Of a DNA stretch of 64,000 nt, positions 1 through 9,531 are shown piece after piece. A model generated the notes under the pieces. The model was not told where the DNA came from. It saw nothing but the letters and a program-made list of their open reading frames with translations, and did no database searches. This DNA is from Algoriphagus marinus (lineage in GTDB: Bacteria > Bacteroidota > Bacteroidia > Cytophagales > Cyclobacteriaceae). The position numbers were made by a program, and so were the translations under genes. How positions within the stretch are numbered: the first letter of the stretch is position 1; each line of letters begins with the position of its first letter. The stretch is from NCBI RefSeq assembly GCF_001936475.1, contig NZ_MSPQ01000009.1, positions 62,001 through 126,000 on the forward strand, written 5' to 3'.

Positions 1-2
1 AA

Positions 3-143
3 ACCCAATCTGAAACTTTAAAAACTTGGGTCATAAAAAAATTTCATCATCACTCAACTCGATTGGCCAACAGTGCTCATTTTGGTGAGCAAGATTTCAC
101 AAGCAGATCATTTAAAATCTTTTTTTATCGCTTTAGAAATTGA
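3..143 (+). CDS. Possible 3' end of a gene entering from the left edge
   Basis: Frame 3 is open from the window edge to a TGA at 141-143, giving 46 residues rich in His, Arg and Phe and ending in YRFRN. I do not recognise it. An open frame of this length is not very improbable in this composition, so it could be chance. The remaining ~45 bases before the next start would hold the promoter of the downstream gene. The frame's upstream sequence lies outside the window. Confidence 0.25.
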   Translation, partial: TQSETLKTWVIKKFHHHSTRLANSAHFGEQDFTSRSFKIFFYRFRN

Positions 144-188
144 GATATTGGTCAATAATTCGATCTAAACAACGAATCCCTCCCAATA

Positions 189-2462
189 ATGAATGAGCTG
201 GAAGATTTACTAAAGCAAGAATTCAATTTCCAAAACCCCGAAATCAAAATCTTAGCCGGCTATTTTAATCTGAATTATTCCATAGTTGATTCAGGTAAAA
301 AATCCATTCTCAAAACCTACCCTTTCGAAGCAGAATACGCAGACATTCTAGAAGCAGAAAATGAGGTTTTACTTCAGCTTTCAGCCCATATCAATTCCGG
401 AATCCCAAAGCCAATTCCATTTCAGAAAGGCCAATTTCTTTTGAAAAAAGAACTGAGCGGAAAGCCAAGCATGTTTCGGTTATTAAGTTTTCTTGAAGGA
501 GAATTTTTAGGCTCAATTCCTCCATCAAAAACTACTTATAAATCGTTAGGTAGCTTTTTGGCAGACTTGGATTTAGGATTAAAGGAATGTAAAAGTTATG
601 TTTTACGCTCCAGGCAGCTGGATTGGGATATTCAATATTTGCAGCTGAATAAACCGCTGATTGAGTCCATACCATCTGCCCAAGACAGAAGTCTTGTCCG
701 CTACTTTTTTCTTCAATTTGAAGAAAATGTGGTTCCAATCATGCACCAACTCCGAAAGCAACTGATCCATGGGGATGCAAATGAGTGGAATATCCTGACC
801 AAAGACGGTGAAGTTACCGGAATTATTGACTTCGGAGATTGTACTTATTCTCCGCTGATCAATGAGGTTGCAATTGCATTGACTTATATCATTTATGACA
901 AGGAAAAACCCTTGGATTGGGTAACGGATTTTCTAAAAGCTTATCATCAAAAACTTCCATTAGAAGCTCAGGAACTAGAAATACTCTACTATCTGATTGC
1001 CGCTCGACTTTGTATTTCTGTCTGTCAATCTGCTCAAGCCAGAAAAGTAGATCCCGAAAACAGCTATGCTACCATCAGTGAAAAAGCAGCTTGGGCTACC
1101 CTTCGGAAATGGATCGCAATTAGCCCACTAGGCGCTTCCAACATTTTCAAGAAGGCAGTAAATCTTCCTGTATCAGAATTTATCCCAATTGAAGCCCAAC
1201 TTGAGCGGAGGTATCAGTCCATTTCGCCTATCCTTTCGGTGAGTTACAAAAACCCGATTGCTATCACTTCTGCGGCTTTTCAATACATGTATGATGACCG
1301 GGGAAATGCGATTCTTGATGCATACAATAACATTCCTCATGTCGGACATTCGCATCCAACGGTGGTGGCGGCTGGTCAGCGCCAAATGGCAAAGCTCAAT
1401 ACAAATACCCGCTACCTCTATGATTCTTTGGCAGAATACGCGGAGAAGCTTTTAGCTAAATTCCCTCCTAGCCTGAGTAAAGTGTACTTTGTCAACTCCG
1501 GATCAGCAGCAAGTGATCTCGCAATGCGGATCGCCACGGCGCATACCAAAAGTCAAAATTACATGGTCATGGAGCATGGCTACCATGGAAATACCCAGAT
1601 TTCGATTGATATCAGCGACTATAAATTCAGTAACAAAAAGGGGATCGGACAAAAGCCGAATATCTTGAAAGCTGCCATTCCGGATACTTATTTGGGGAAA
1701 TACAAAAAGGACGATGGTTCCGCAGGGGAAGCCTATGCGAAAGACGCCATAGCTCAATTAGAAGAATTCGATGGGAAAATCGCAGCCTTTATCGCAGAAC
1801 CGATAATCGGTTGTGGCGGCCAAGTTCCTTTAGCCAAAGGTTATCTCCAAGCACTTTATCCTGCCATTCGAAATCAAGGAGGAATTTGCATTTCTGATGA
1901 AGTTCAGACAGGCTTTGGAAGAGTGGGAACTCATTTTTGGGGCTATGAGGTCCAAGGCGTTATTCCTGACATGGTCGTATTGGGAAAGCCAATGGGTAAT
2001 GGACATCCTATGGGGGCGGTAGTTTGCACAGAAGAAATTGCAGATTCTTTCAGTAAGGGCGTGGAGTTTTTCAGTTCATTTGGAGGGAATCCGGTTTCCT
2101 GCGAAATCGGCATTGCAGTTTTGGAAGCAATCGAAGAAGAAAATCTCCAAGAAAATGCTCGAATCGTTGGCAAATACTATTTCGAACTTTTTAAGGAATT
2201 ACAGAAAAACCATTCCTGCATTGGAGATGTCCGCGGTTCTGGCTTATTCCTTGGAGTGGAGTTGGTAAAATCAGGAACCACTAACCCCGATACTGCTTTA
2301 GCTTCGCGGATCAAAAATGAGCTTCGAAACCGAAACATCCTGATCAGCACAGATGGACCACATGACAATGTGCTAAAAACCAAGCCCCCACTCTGTTTTT
2401 CCAAAGAAAATGCAGCTGAAGTAGTTCGGAACATTGAGGATATTCTGAATAAGATCGCTTAA
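189..2462 (+). CDS. APH-type kinase / class III aminotransferase-fold fusion
   Basis: The protein has 757 residues in two enzymatic halves. The N-terminal ~320 residues are an aminoglycoside-phosphotransferase/hydroxylysine-kinase-like fold with the catalytic HGDANEWN loop (H194, D196) and the metal-binding IDFGD motif (D214-D217). The C-terminal ~420 residues are a class III PLP enzyme with DEVQTGFGR (D570 expected to contact the pyridine N) and the Schiff-base lysine in LGKPMGNG (K600). Separate proteins with these two folds act in sequence in animals: hydroxylysine kinase, then phospho-hydroxylysine or phosphoethanolamine phospholyase. I infer that this fusion phosphorylates an amino alcohol or hydroxylated amine and then eliminates phosphate. 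The substrate is unknown. The start ATG follows a non-coding leader and the kinase domain begins within the first residues. Confidence 0.85.
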   Translation: MNELEDLLKQEFNFQNPEIKILAGYFNLNYSIVDSGKKSILKTYPFEAEYADILEAENEVLLQLSAHINSGIPKPIPFQKGQFLLKKELSGKPSMFRLLSFLEGEFLGSIPPSKTTYKSLGSFLADLDLGLKECKSYVLRSRQLDWDIQYLQLNKPLIESIPSAQDRSLVRYFFLQFEENVVPIMHQLRKQLIHGDANEWNILTKDGEVTGIIDFGDCTYSPLINEVAIALTYIIYDKEKPLDWVTDFLKAYHQKLPLEAQELEILYYLIAARLCISVCQSAQARKVDPENSYATISEKAAWATLRKWIAISPLGASNIFKKAVNLPVSEFIPIEAQLERRYQSISPILSVSYKNPIAITSAAFQYMYDDRGNAILDAYNNIPHVGHSHPTVVAAGQRQMAKLNTNTRYLYDSLAEYAEKLLAKFPPSLSKVYFVNSGSAASDLAMRIATAHTKSQNYMVMEHGYHGNTQISIDISDYKFSNKKGIGQKPNILKAAIPDTYLGKYKKDDGSAGEAYAKDAIAQLEEFDGKIAAFIAEPIIGCGGQVPLAKGYLQALYPAIRNQGGICISDEVQTGFGRVGTHFWGYEVQGVIPDMVVLGKPMGNGHPMGAVVCTEEIADSFSKGVEFFSSFGGNPVSCEIGIAVLEAIEEENLQENARIVGKYYFELFKELQKNHSCIGDVRGSGLFLGVELVKSGTTNPDTALASRIKNELRNRNILISTDGPHDNVLKTKPPLCFSKENAAEVVRNIEDILNKIA

Positions 2463-2563
2463 AAAATGATTTTGGTAGTCCCGAATTAAGTCCCTTTTGG
2501 ATCAGCGGTTCTTTATCTCCAAAACAAATTGGGATATTGGATTTCAAAATATTCCAAACTGAC

Positions 2564-3874
2564 ATGAAACTTATTCTAAATCTATTTTCTATTCTCTTAA
2601 TCGGTCTCGGCTTTTCATGCACCGAATCCAATCCTTTTGTAGGCACTTCCGAAATCACCAAATGGCCTGAAGGCAAAACCGGAGCAATATCGGTCACCTA
2701 CGATGATGGAATCATCAATCAACTGACGATTGCAAAACCTATCATGGATAGCCTCGGACTTCCTGCCACTTTTTACATCATCACCGGGAAAGTGGAAGGA
2801 TCAGCAAAAGGAAAGTTTATCGGAAGAGACCCAAAAGATATCATTCGAGAAACCGCCACATCAAAAACAGATTCCAGTAATTTCTTTGAAAGAGCTTCGC
2901 TTATTGCTTTTACAGGAACTACCGAAGCGGAGGATTATCACGCCAGAGCAGGATCACTGTTTGAGTCGGGAAAAATCCAGGAAGCCTATAGCCTGATCGA
3001 TGAAGGATACGAAAAGATCAGGACCGGGAAAATGGTGAATACTGGAGCGGTTGTTTTTCACAATAATGTAGAAGACACTACTTCCTGGGAGCAATACAAA
3101 TCCTATGCTGCCCAAGGCCATGAGATTGCGTCCCACACCGTAACTCATGCCCGACTCGCTGTTTTGGATGAGGTTAATATGCTTTATGAATTAGAGCAAA
3201 GTAAAGCTGATCTTTTGAAGTTTATGGGAGAAGAATCCATCTTTTCTGCAGAGGGACCCTACGGAACCGAGGATGAGCGTGTCATGGAATATGCGCACCA
3301 AATCTATCCTTCCCTACGAAATCGAATGCCAGAAACTTGGTTGGAAGAGATCAACCGAGGGAGCAAAGCTCAACCTGGAGAATCAGAAAAAGAGTATGTA
3401 CAATGGCAAAGAGGGATACTGACCCGGCATTCTTTCGAAGACATGAAAAGCTGGATCGATACGACCTTGAATCATGACAATATCTGGCTGGTCTTGGTAA
3501 TCCATGGCGTGGAAAACTTGGGCTGGGAACCTAAAACTCGGAATGAATTGAAGGAGTATTTCACGTTTATGAAATCCACAGAAGACCAACTTTGGATTGA
3601 AACTTTCCGTGATGTTACCAAATATGTCAGCGCCCGTCAAAACACAAGCATAGAAAGTAGCTTTGAAAATGACAAAATCATCATCACGCTTAATTCAGAC
3701 CTTGACCCCCTACTCTATTCTGTCCCTCTAACAATCAAAACCTATATTCCAGAAGACTGGACACAGGCTAAAAGGTCTGATCAAAAACCCTTGGTGATTC
3801 AGACGGATGAAAAAGGGAGGTATGTTTTATTGCCATTATCTTTAATTGATCCGAAGACTTACATCACGAATTAA
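2564..3874 (+). CDS. Polysaccharide deacetylase (NodB-like) lipoprotein
   Basis: The open frame reaches back to 2537, but the ATG at 2564 begins a clean lipoprotein signal (MKLILNLF...GLGFSC, lipobox Cys at residue 19), so I prefer it (436 residues). The NodB homology domain is recognisable from the TYDDG motif that supplies the catalytic base and a metal Asp, and from SHTVTH, the His-x3-His metal pair. A ~90-residue insertion separates these motifs. The family removes acyl groups from acetylated polysaccharides with a divalent metal. The location is probably the periplasm or outer membrane. The polysaccharide is not predictable from sequence. Confidence 0.8.
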   Translation: MKLILNLFSILLIGLGFSCTESNPFVGTSEITKWPEGKTGAISVTYDDGIINQLTIAKPIMDSLGLPATFYIITGKVEGSAKGKFIGRDPKDIIRETATSKTDSSNFFERASLIAFTGTTEAEDYHARAGSLFESGKIQEAYSLIDEGYEKIRTGKMVNTGAVVFHNNVEDTTSWEQYKSYAAQGHEIASHTVTHARLAVLDEVNMLYELEQSKADLLKFMGEESIFSAEGPYGTEDERVMEYAHQIYPSLRNRMPETWLEEINRGSKAQPGESEKEYVQWQRGILTRHSFEDMKSWIDTTLNHDNIWLVLVIHGVENLGWEPKTRNELKEYFTFMKSTEDQLWIETFRDVTKYVSARQNTSIESSFENDKIIITLNSDLDPLLYSVPLTIKTYIPEDWTQAKRSDQKPLVIQTDEKGRYVLLPLSLIDPKTYITN

Positions 3875-3932
3875 AACTGTTAACAAAAATCTGCCTTCCC
3901 CGCGATTTCTTAAAAGGAAATCTAAAATCATT

Positions 3933-4601
3933 ATGTGTTCAAGATTTAACCTCTTATTTCTAATACTTTTAACTCCATTAACTCTTCGCGCTCAAAATAA
4001 GCTTGAAGGAAAGTATTATTTAAGTCACCCAGAATTTATGATAATAGATTTCTCAGACTCTTATACTTTTTCAAAAGACGGCACTTTTACTTATGAATCC
4101 AGAGGTGATCTTGGACCTATTAATTACGGAAATGGTACTTATCAACTTTCAAAAGAGCAATTAGCTATCAACTACTCCACAGCGAAAAATATAAATAGTG
4201 AAGTCAATATTGAATCCTTGGAGGACGATGAAAAATATAATTCCGTTGAATTTCATTTTGAATTTTATGATTTAGAAAATGAAAAGGAAGTCTCTGCTAC
4301 TATTTTTAAGTATTTTGAAAACAAATCAAAAAACAAGGTATTCAATTCGAACAATAGAGGAATCTGCAATATAATCCTTCCGAAAGGTCAGGAAGTTCAG
4401 ACTTATACTATATCATCACTAGGATATGAAATCTTTGAGGTTGAAGTGATGAATAATTCTTCAAAAACAATCAAAATTGGGTTGGCAAAAAGTCGAGGAG
4501 AACAGATTTTCGGAAAATATTTCAAAAAAGAAATTTCAAATTATACTAAAAAAGAAATTCTATTTTCAGATGGCTTTCAACTGATTAAAGCAAAAAACTA
4601 A
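3933..4601 (+). CDS. Secreted protein of unknown function
   Basis: An upstream extension of the frame overlaps the preceding gene. The ATG at 3933 gives a typical Sec signal peptide (MCSRFNLLFLILLTPLTLRAQ) and a 222-residue product. The middle is rich in Tyr, Ser and Phe and looks beta-stranded. Residues ~130-190 (CNIILPKGQEV... SSLGYEIFEVEV) resemble the CarboxypepD-regulatory-like beta-sandwich common in Bacteroidota surface proteins. No enzymatic motif is visible. It is more AT-rich than the flanking genes. The real start and the secretion call are more secure than the fold. Confidence 0.6.
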   Translation: MCSRFNLLFLILLTPLTLRAQNKLEGKYYLSHPEFMIIDFSDSYTFSKDGTFTYESRGDLGPINYGNGTYQLSKEQLAINYSTAKNINSEVNIESLEDDEKYNSVEFHFEFYDLENEKEVSATIFKYFENKSKNKVFNSNNRGICNIILPKGQEVQTYTISSLGYEIFEVEVMNNSSKTIKIGLAKSRGEQIFGKYFKKEISNYTKKEILFSDGFQLIKAKN

Positions 4602-4691
4602 TCCAGCAATCGCTTGATAAAAAAAAGGCGTAAGAATGAAATTATCAAAAATATACGTTTCTGACTAAAAGCAGTTTTTGTAAATTGTGAA

Positions 4692-5843
4692 ATGCTAAAA
4701 AGCCAAAAACACCTCTTCCATCTTGACCCAGACGTCCATTACCTAAATAATGCCTATCGAGGACCTCAGCTTAAATCTTCAGAAGAAGCTGGGATTGCTT
4801 CGATCATCCAACAGCGAAATCCCTTTCAGTTAAAACCAACTGATTTCTTTGATGGGGTTGATTCAGTTCGAAAGCTTTTTGGGAAATTGGTTAATTGTGA
4901 GTCTTCCGACGTGGCCATCATTCCTTCCACATCCTATGGATTTTCTTCGGTTCTAAAAAATATCAAGCCGAAAATTGGGGGAAAAGCGATTGTCGTTCAG
5001 GACGAGTTTCCAAGCGGTTATTTTTCCATTGCTCGCTGGGCAAAGGAAAACCAAACTTACGTTGAGACGATTTCTCCGGATCCTGCATCAATTTCAAAAG
5101 GTGAATCCTGGAATTCTGCACTTCTTGAAGCGATTGATGCGAAAACTTCCGTGGTTTTGATTTCATCCATTCATTGGATGAGTGGGTTAAAATTTGATTT
5201 GGAAGCCATCGGAGCAAAATGCCGGCAAATGGGAGCTGTGTTCATTGTGGATGGGACGCAATCCGTCGGGGCTATGCCAATAGACGTGAAGGCCTGTCAA
5301 ATTGATGCCTTAATCTGCGCGACATATAAATGGCTACTGGGCCCATATTCGCTTTCCATCGCATTCATCGGTGAAAAATTTCATCAGGGAATTCCCCTAG
5401 AAGAGTCATGGATGAATCGGGTCAATGCCAGAGATTTTGGGCGATTATCCGAATATGCTTCAGATTACAGTCCTGGAGCAGCGAGATACAACGTGGGCGA
5501 GGCCGCAAATTTTGTCTTGATGCCTATGCTTCAAGCTAGTTTGAAACAAATTTTAGACTGGACACCTACTGCAATTCAGGAGTACGCCAGCTCATTAAAC
5601 CGACCTTTCCTGGACTTTATTTCCCATATCGGAGGAAAAACGGAACCAGCCCCATTTCTAGCCCAGCATCTTTTCGCACCCCTTTTACCAAAAAGTATCA
5701 ATTCGGCGGATTTAAAAAAAGAACTGGAGGCTAATCAAATTTATGTCTCTACTCGAGGGGAATATTTAAGAGTTTCCATCAACGTTTTTAATGTAGCTGA
5801 AGACGTCTCCGCATTAATGCACGTTATCGAACAGCAGCTTTAA
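4692..5843 (+). CDS. Class V aminotransferase-fold PLP enzyme
   Basis: The product has 383 residues with the fold-type I PLP signatures of the class V group: VDGTQSVGA (D187, Q190) binding the cofactor ring, and CATYKWLLGP with Schiff-base lysine K213. The opening (LDPDVHYLNNAYRGP) is the usual substrate-entry segment. Relatives include cysteine desulfurases, isopenicillin epimerases and kynureninase-like enzymes. There is no SufS/IscS-type Cys loop and no isc/suf neighbours, so a desulfurase role is unlikely. It is followed 28 nt later by an MDR oxidoreductase and may be co-transcribed with it. The substrate is unknown. Confidence 0.75.
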   Translation: MLKSQKHLFHLDPDVHYLNNAYRGPQLKSSEEAGIASIIQQRNPFQLKPTDFFDGVDSVRKLFGKLVNCESSDVAIIPSTSYGFSSVLKNIKPKIGGKAIVVQDEFPSGYFSIARWAKENQTYVETISPDPASISKGESWNSALLEAIDAKTSVVLISSIHWMSGLKFDLEAIGAKCRQMGAVFIVDGTQSVGAMPIDVKACQIDALICATYKWLLGPYSLSIAFIGEKFHQGIPLEESWMNRVNARDFGRLSEYASDYSPGAARYNVGEAANFVLMPMLQASLKQILDWTPTAIQEYASSLNRPFLDFISHIGGKTEPAPFLAQHLFAPLLPKSINSADLKKELEANQIYVSTRGEYLRVSINVFNVAEDVSALMHVIEQQL

Positions 5844-5860
5844 TCCGTATAGGGATTAAA
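5839..5860. repeat. Perfect 8-bp hairpin spanning a stop codon
   Basis: TTTAATCC at 5839-5846 pairs perfectly with GGATTAAA at 5853-5860 across the loop GTATAG, and the stem contains the stop codon of the class V aminotransferase. It is followed by CCCCC rather than a T run, so it is a weak terminator candidate. It lies 11 nt before the next start codon and could modulate that start. Function is inferred only from position. Confidence 0.4.
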
Positions 5861-5871
5861 CCCCCTTTGCT

Positions 5872-6834
5872 ATGAAAGCTCAAATCTATACCCAATACGG
5901 TCCTCCTTCTGTCATCAGATTCGCTGAAATTGCGAAACCAACAGTGGGCAAGTCAGATGTTCTGATTCAGGTCAAAGCAGCAACAGTTAATCGAACCGAT
6001 TCAGGTTTCAGAAGTGCTGAATATTTTGTCAGTAGATTTTTTTCCGGACTATTTAGACCCAAACAACCAGTACTAGGATGCGAATTTGCCGGGATAGTTT
6101 CTGAAATCGGAAGCGAAGTATCCAAGTTCAAAGTTGGTGATCGGGTGTTTGGCTTTGATGATCAGGGCTTTGGAGGACATGCTGAATTCAAAGTAATCGA
6201 TGAAAACAAAGGTATAACAACCATTCCCGAAGGATTGGATTTTGAAACCGCAGCTGCATTAAGTGAAGGATCCCACTATGCCCTGGGAAATATCCGGGCT
6301 GCGAATGTGCAGGCAGACCAGCATGTTCTCGTGATCGGAGGTACTGGAGCGATTGGCTCAGCAGCGATCCAACTCATCAAAGCCATAGGTGCAAAAGTCA
6401 CCGCTGTCTGTCCCGGAGCGCACATGAATACGGTCAGGAATCTCGGAGCAGATCGAGTGGTAAACTTTCAAACAGAAGACTTTACCCAAACCGAAGAGCG
6501 ATATGATTTTATTTTTGATGCGGTTGGAAAAAGTAGGTTTTCGATTTGTAAACCTCTGTTAAAAGAAAATGGAATCTATATTTCTACTGAATTAGGACCT
6601 GGCTTGGAAAATATCTTTTTGGCCATAAAGCATAAATTCACCACCGGTAAAAAATTGCTTTTTCCCCTCCCCACCTTTTCTCAAGAGGACATAAAATTTC
6701 TAAAGAATCAATACGAACAAGGTCTCTTCAAACCTTTAATTGATCGTGTGTATGATTTTGATCAACTCGTGGAAGCTTATACCTATGTGGAAACTGGACA
6801 GAAAATCGGGAATGTTATTTTGCGCGTCAGTTAG
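5872..6834 (+). CDS. NAD(P)-dependent zinc-less MDR oxidoreductase (quinone reductase-like)
   Basis: The protein has 320 residues of the medium-chain dehydrogenase/reductase family. It has an N-terminal GroES-like domain (LGCEFAGIVSEIGSEV) followed by a Rossmann domain with the nucleotide-binding run VIGGTGAIGSAA at about residues 154-165. The structural-zinc cysteine cluster and the catalytic zinc ligands of alcohol dehydrogenases are absent, which places it with the quinone oxidoreductase / enoyl-reductase branch. It is likely cytosolic and NADPH-using. The substrate is unassigned. Confidence 0.8.
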   Translation: MKAQIYTQYGPPSVIRFAEIAKPTVGKSDVLIQVKAATVNRTDSGFRSAEYFVSRFFSGLFRPKQPVLGCEFAGIVSEIGSEVSKFKVGDRVFGFDDQGFGGHAEFKVIDENKGITTIPEGLDFETAAALSEGSHYALGNIRAANVQADQHVLVIGGTGAIGSAAIQLIKAIGAKVTAVCPGAHMNTVRNLGADRVVNFQTEDFTQTEERYDFIFDAVGKSRFSICKPLLKENGIYISTELGPGLENIFLAIKHKFTTGKKLLFPLPTFSQEDIKFLKNQYEQGLFKPLIDRVYDFDQLVEAYTYVETGQKIGNVILRVS

Positions 6835-6878
6835 AGATTTTTAGAGAAAATTTTATCCGGAAATTTATCTGCCTAAAA

Positions 6879-7445
6879 TCAAGAAACTGTCATAAACATC
6901 AAAAAGGTCAAAATACCTATCACTAACCCCAGGATAAAGACATTATAAGCATGTCTTAGCAGATTATATTTCTTATTGAGAACCTTGCCCTGGTAATAAA
7001 GTGAAATCCCCATGTGTTCGTGTATTTCGGCTTTGGATGGAAGGATGCGTTCGATTTCTGACAAATACTCATCCAAGGTATAAGTTGAACTCTCGCCAAA
7101 AAAAAGCATACTTGATTTAGGCTTAACTGCCGTTGGGGGAGTTTTACCCATAATTTTTGGCTTTGCCGCTTGCACGGCAAGAATAGTAGAGGTCAAACAG
7201 GTAGAGAGCAAGAGCAAAATCGGAACCAAGGTAAGTGGGTTTTTGATATCCAAGCCATGAGAAATTGACCCATATCCAATAATCGCTATAGTTGAAGAAA
7301 TCACTAAGGCATTGATGCTTATGATAATATTGGCTTTGTTATCAGCAATCTGAAGAAGATTACAATTATTCTTAAAAGTCACTCTAAAAAATGTCTGACG
7401 TTCCCGTTCAGTTTTTTCTTTCTTTACTTTGACTACTTCTTCCAT
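6879..7445 (-). CDS. Pycsar-effector-like membrane protein (DUF5706-type)
   Basis: The 188-residue protein opens with a charged segment and then the family signature FFRVTFKNNCNLLQIADNKA, leading into a first membrane helix (NIIISINALVISSTIAIIGYG). A second helix follows at about residues 73-98, a cytoplasmic stretch of about 60 residues, and a C-terminal hydrophobic helix (LGLVIGILTFLMFMTVS). I recognise the N-terminal signature as that of the PycTM / DUF5706 group, membrane effectors that respond to cyclic pyrimidine nucleotides in Pycsar anti-phage defence. No cyclase gene and no HD domain is present nearby. It may be a solitary effector, a domesticated homologue, or part of a split system. 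It is convergent with the MDR gene. Confidence 0.6.
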   Translation of the reverse strand: MEEVVKVKKEKTERERQTFFRVTFKNNCNLLQIADNKANIIISINALVISSTIAIIGYGSISHGLDIKNPLTLVPILLLLSTCLTSTILAVQAAKPKIMGKTPPTAVKPKSSMLFFGESSTYTLDEYLSEIERILPSKAEIHEHMGISLYYQGKVLNKKYNLLRHAYNVFILGLVIGILTFLMFMTVS

Positions 7446-7696
7446 AGATGGTTTTTTTGGAATCTTAATTTAAAGAATAATTTTCCTAAAAATAGAACCT
7501 TTCAACTTGGGATCAATAAGATTACCCATGAGAAATTTCTAAACAGAGAATCTTCAAAACCGAACAAAATCCTTATAAACTCAGAATTCAAACAGTTTTT
7601 ACTCCAAACTTCAAAAAGTTAGGAGTAATCCAATTCATTTTAAATAAATTGAAGAATGGATTTTTTAAAACTAATTGTAAAAAAACAAATCATATC

Positions 7697-8587
7697 ATGA
7701 GTAATCTTAAAAAAGAAGAAATTAATCAGGAGGTTTTTGACCTTTATGATGCCTATGCGCATAATCGTATCGATCGTAGAACTTTTGTAGAGAAACTATC
7801 TGTGTATGCAGTCGGAGGGATCACAGTAGCTTCATTGATGAGTGCGATGATGCCTGATTATGTGAGTACAAGGACTATTTCAGAGAATGATGATCGACTG
7901 AGTTCGGAATACGTAATGTATAATTCTCCTAAAGGAGGTGGAGAGATCAAAGGGCTTCTTTCGATTCCAGCTGATAAAAAAGGAAAAGTACCTGGAGTAG
8001 TAGTTGTACACGAAAACAGAGGACTCAATCCATACATTGAAGATGTAGGAAGAAGAGCCGCGGTGGCTGGTTTTATCTCCATTGCACCAGATGCTTTGAC
8101 ACCACTTGGCGGATACCCTGGAAACGACGATGATGGACGTACCATGCAATCCAAGCGAAACAGAGATGAAATGCTTGAGGATTTTATCGCAGCATATGAA
8201 TACTTAAAAAATCATCCGGATTGTACTGGGCAAGTAGGCGTAGTTGGATTCTGCTTCGGCGGGTGGATTTCAAATATGATGGCGGTTCGAATTCCTGAAT
8301 TGGGAGCTGCCGTACCTTATTATGGAGGTCAACCAACTGCCGAAGAAGCAGCAAAAATCAAAGCACCACTAATGTTGCACTATGCAGGATTAGATGAGCG
8401 GGTTAATGCCGGATGGCCAGCATACGAAGCCGCTTTAAAGGCAAATGGTGTGGAAAACACAGCCTATTTTTACCCGGAAACTAATCATGGTTTTCATAAC
8501 AACACCACTTCCAGATATGATGAAGCTGCTGCAAACCTCTCTTGGGAGCGAACGATCAGCTTTTTCAAAGAGAAATTGAAGGGATAG
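7697..8587 (+). CDS. Tat-exported dienelactone hydrolase family protein
   Basis: I use the ATG at 7697 (296 residues), because the 16 residues upstream in frame look non-coding. An N-terminal charged region is followed by a twin-arginine motif (RRTFVEKL) and a hydrophobic stretch, indicating Tat export. The alpha/beta-hydrolase core carries GFCFGG with the cysteine nucleophile (C186), an LDERVN acid segment and NHGFHN with the catalytic His, the Cys-Asp-His triad of dienelactone hydrolases. Periplasmic DLH relatives are widespread and rarely have a known substrate. A DnaJ-like gene begins 46 nt downstream on the same strand. Confidence 0.85.
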   Translation: MSNLKKEEINQEVFDLYDAYAHNRIDRRTFVEKLSVYAVGGITVASLMSAMMPDYVSTRTISENDDRLSSEYVMYNSPKGGGEIKGLLSIPADKKGKVPGVVVVHENRGLNPYIEDVGRRAAVAGFISIAPDALTPLGGYPGNDDDGRTMQSKRNRDEMLEDFIAAYEYLKNHPDCTGQVGVVGFCFGGWISNMMAVRIPELGAAVPYYGGQPTAEEAAKIKAPLMLHYAGLDERVNAGWPAYEAALKANGVENTAYFYPETNHGFHNNTTSRYDEAAANLSWERTISFFKEKLKG

Positions 8588-8633
8588 AATCAAGGATTGG
8601 AATTTTAGTCTAAAACTTACCGGAAAAAAATTC

Positions 8634-9530
8634 ATGGATTTCATAGATTATTACAAGGCACTTGGAATACCTAAAACGGCAACTCCTGATGAAATCAAGA
8701 AAGCCTATCGAAAGCTAGCCAGAAAATATCATCCCGATGTTAATCCCGATGACAAAGAAGCGGAGCGGAAATTCAAAGAAATTAATGAGGCAAATGAAGT
8801 ACTAAGCAATCCTGAGAATCGAGCCAAGTACGATAAGTATGGCAAAGACTGGAAGCATGGAGAAGAGTTTGAACGCCAACAGCAACAGCGAAGAAGCCAG
8901 GGAGGGCAAAGATCAAGATCATCCAGTCAGGGATTTTCAGAAAGTGACTTTTCTGATTATTTCGAGTCCATGTTTGGAGGAGGTAGATCTGGCTATCAAC
9001 AAGGTGGTAGAAGTGTAAAATTTAAGGGGCAAGACCTGAATGCAGAATTACACCTCAATTTGAGGGATGTCTATAAGGACTTCCCTCAAGTTTTGGATGT
9101 GAATGGCAATAAAATCAGATTGACAATAGCTGCCGGTATTGAAAATGGACAAACCATAAAAATCCCAGGCAAAGGCGGTCAAGGAGTTAATGGTGGTCCA
9201 AATGGAGACTTATACATTAAAATCCACCTCGACAACACAACTGAATTTCACCGAATGGGAAATAATCTTCACAAAAACGTTGAGCTTGACTTATACACTG
9301 CGATGCTTGGTGGAGAGTTGGTTACGGATACTTTTGACGGAAAGGTAAAACTGAAAATCGCTCCTGAAACCCAAAATGGGGATAAAGTGAGATTAAAAGG
9401 CAAAGGCTTTCCTGTTTATAAGAAAAAGGGGGAGTTTGGAGATTTGATTCTCACCTATTCCATTTCACTTCCCAAAAATCTTACAGAAAAAGAGCGGGAA
9501 TTATTCAAAGAACTTAAAAACCTGAGATAA
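8634..9530 (+). CDS. cbpA: Curved-DNA-binding/DnaJ-like co-chaperone CbpA
   Basis: The product has 298 residues. The N-terminal J domain has the invariant HPD (H33-P34-D35), followed by a Gln/Arg/Gly/Ser-rich linker (about residues 80-125) and two DnaJ C-terminal beta domains. The CxxCxGxG zinc finger of DnaJ itself is missing, as in CbpA. CbpA stimulates DnaK and binds curved DNA in E. coli. The next gene starts one base after this stop codon and encodes a CbpM-like modulator, which supports the CbpA assignment over generic DnaJ. Confidence 0.9.
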   Translation: MDFIDYYKALGIPKTATPDEIKKAYRKLARKYHPDVNPDDKEAERKFKEINEANEVLSNPENRAKYDKYGKDWKHGEEFERQQQQRRSQGGQRSRSSSQGFSESDFSDYFESMFGGGRSGYQQGGRSVKFKGQDLNAELHLNLRDVYKDFPQVLDVNGNKIRLTIAAGIENGQTIKIPGKGGQGVNGGPNGDLYIKIHLDNTTEFHRMGNNLHKNVELDLYTAMLGGELVTDTFDGKVKLKIAPETQNGDKVRLKGKGFPVYKKKGEFGDLILTYSISLPKNLTEKERELFKELKNLR

Positions 9531-9531
9531 A

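Noticed and set aside
2344..2697. 117-residue minus-strand frame between the fusion enzyme and the deacetylase
   Set aside because: It is antisense to two well-supported genes and has no recognisable protein features.
4963..5217. Frames on both strands within the class V aminotransferase
   Set aside because: They overlap conserved PLP-enzyme motifs and show no independent coding signal.
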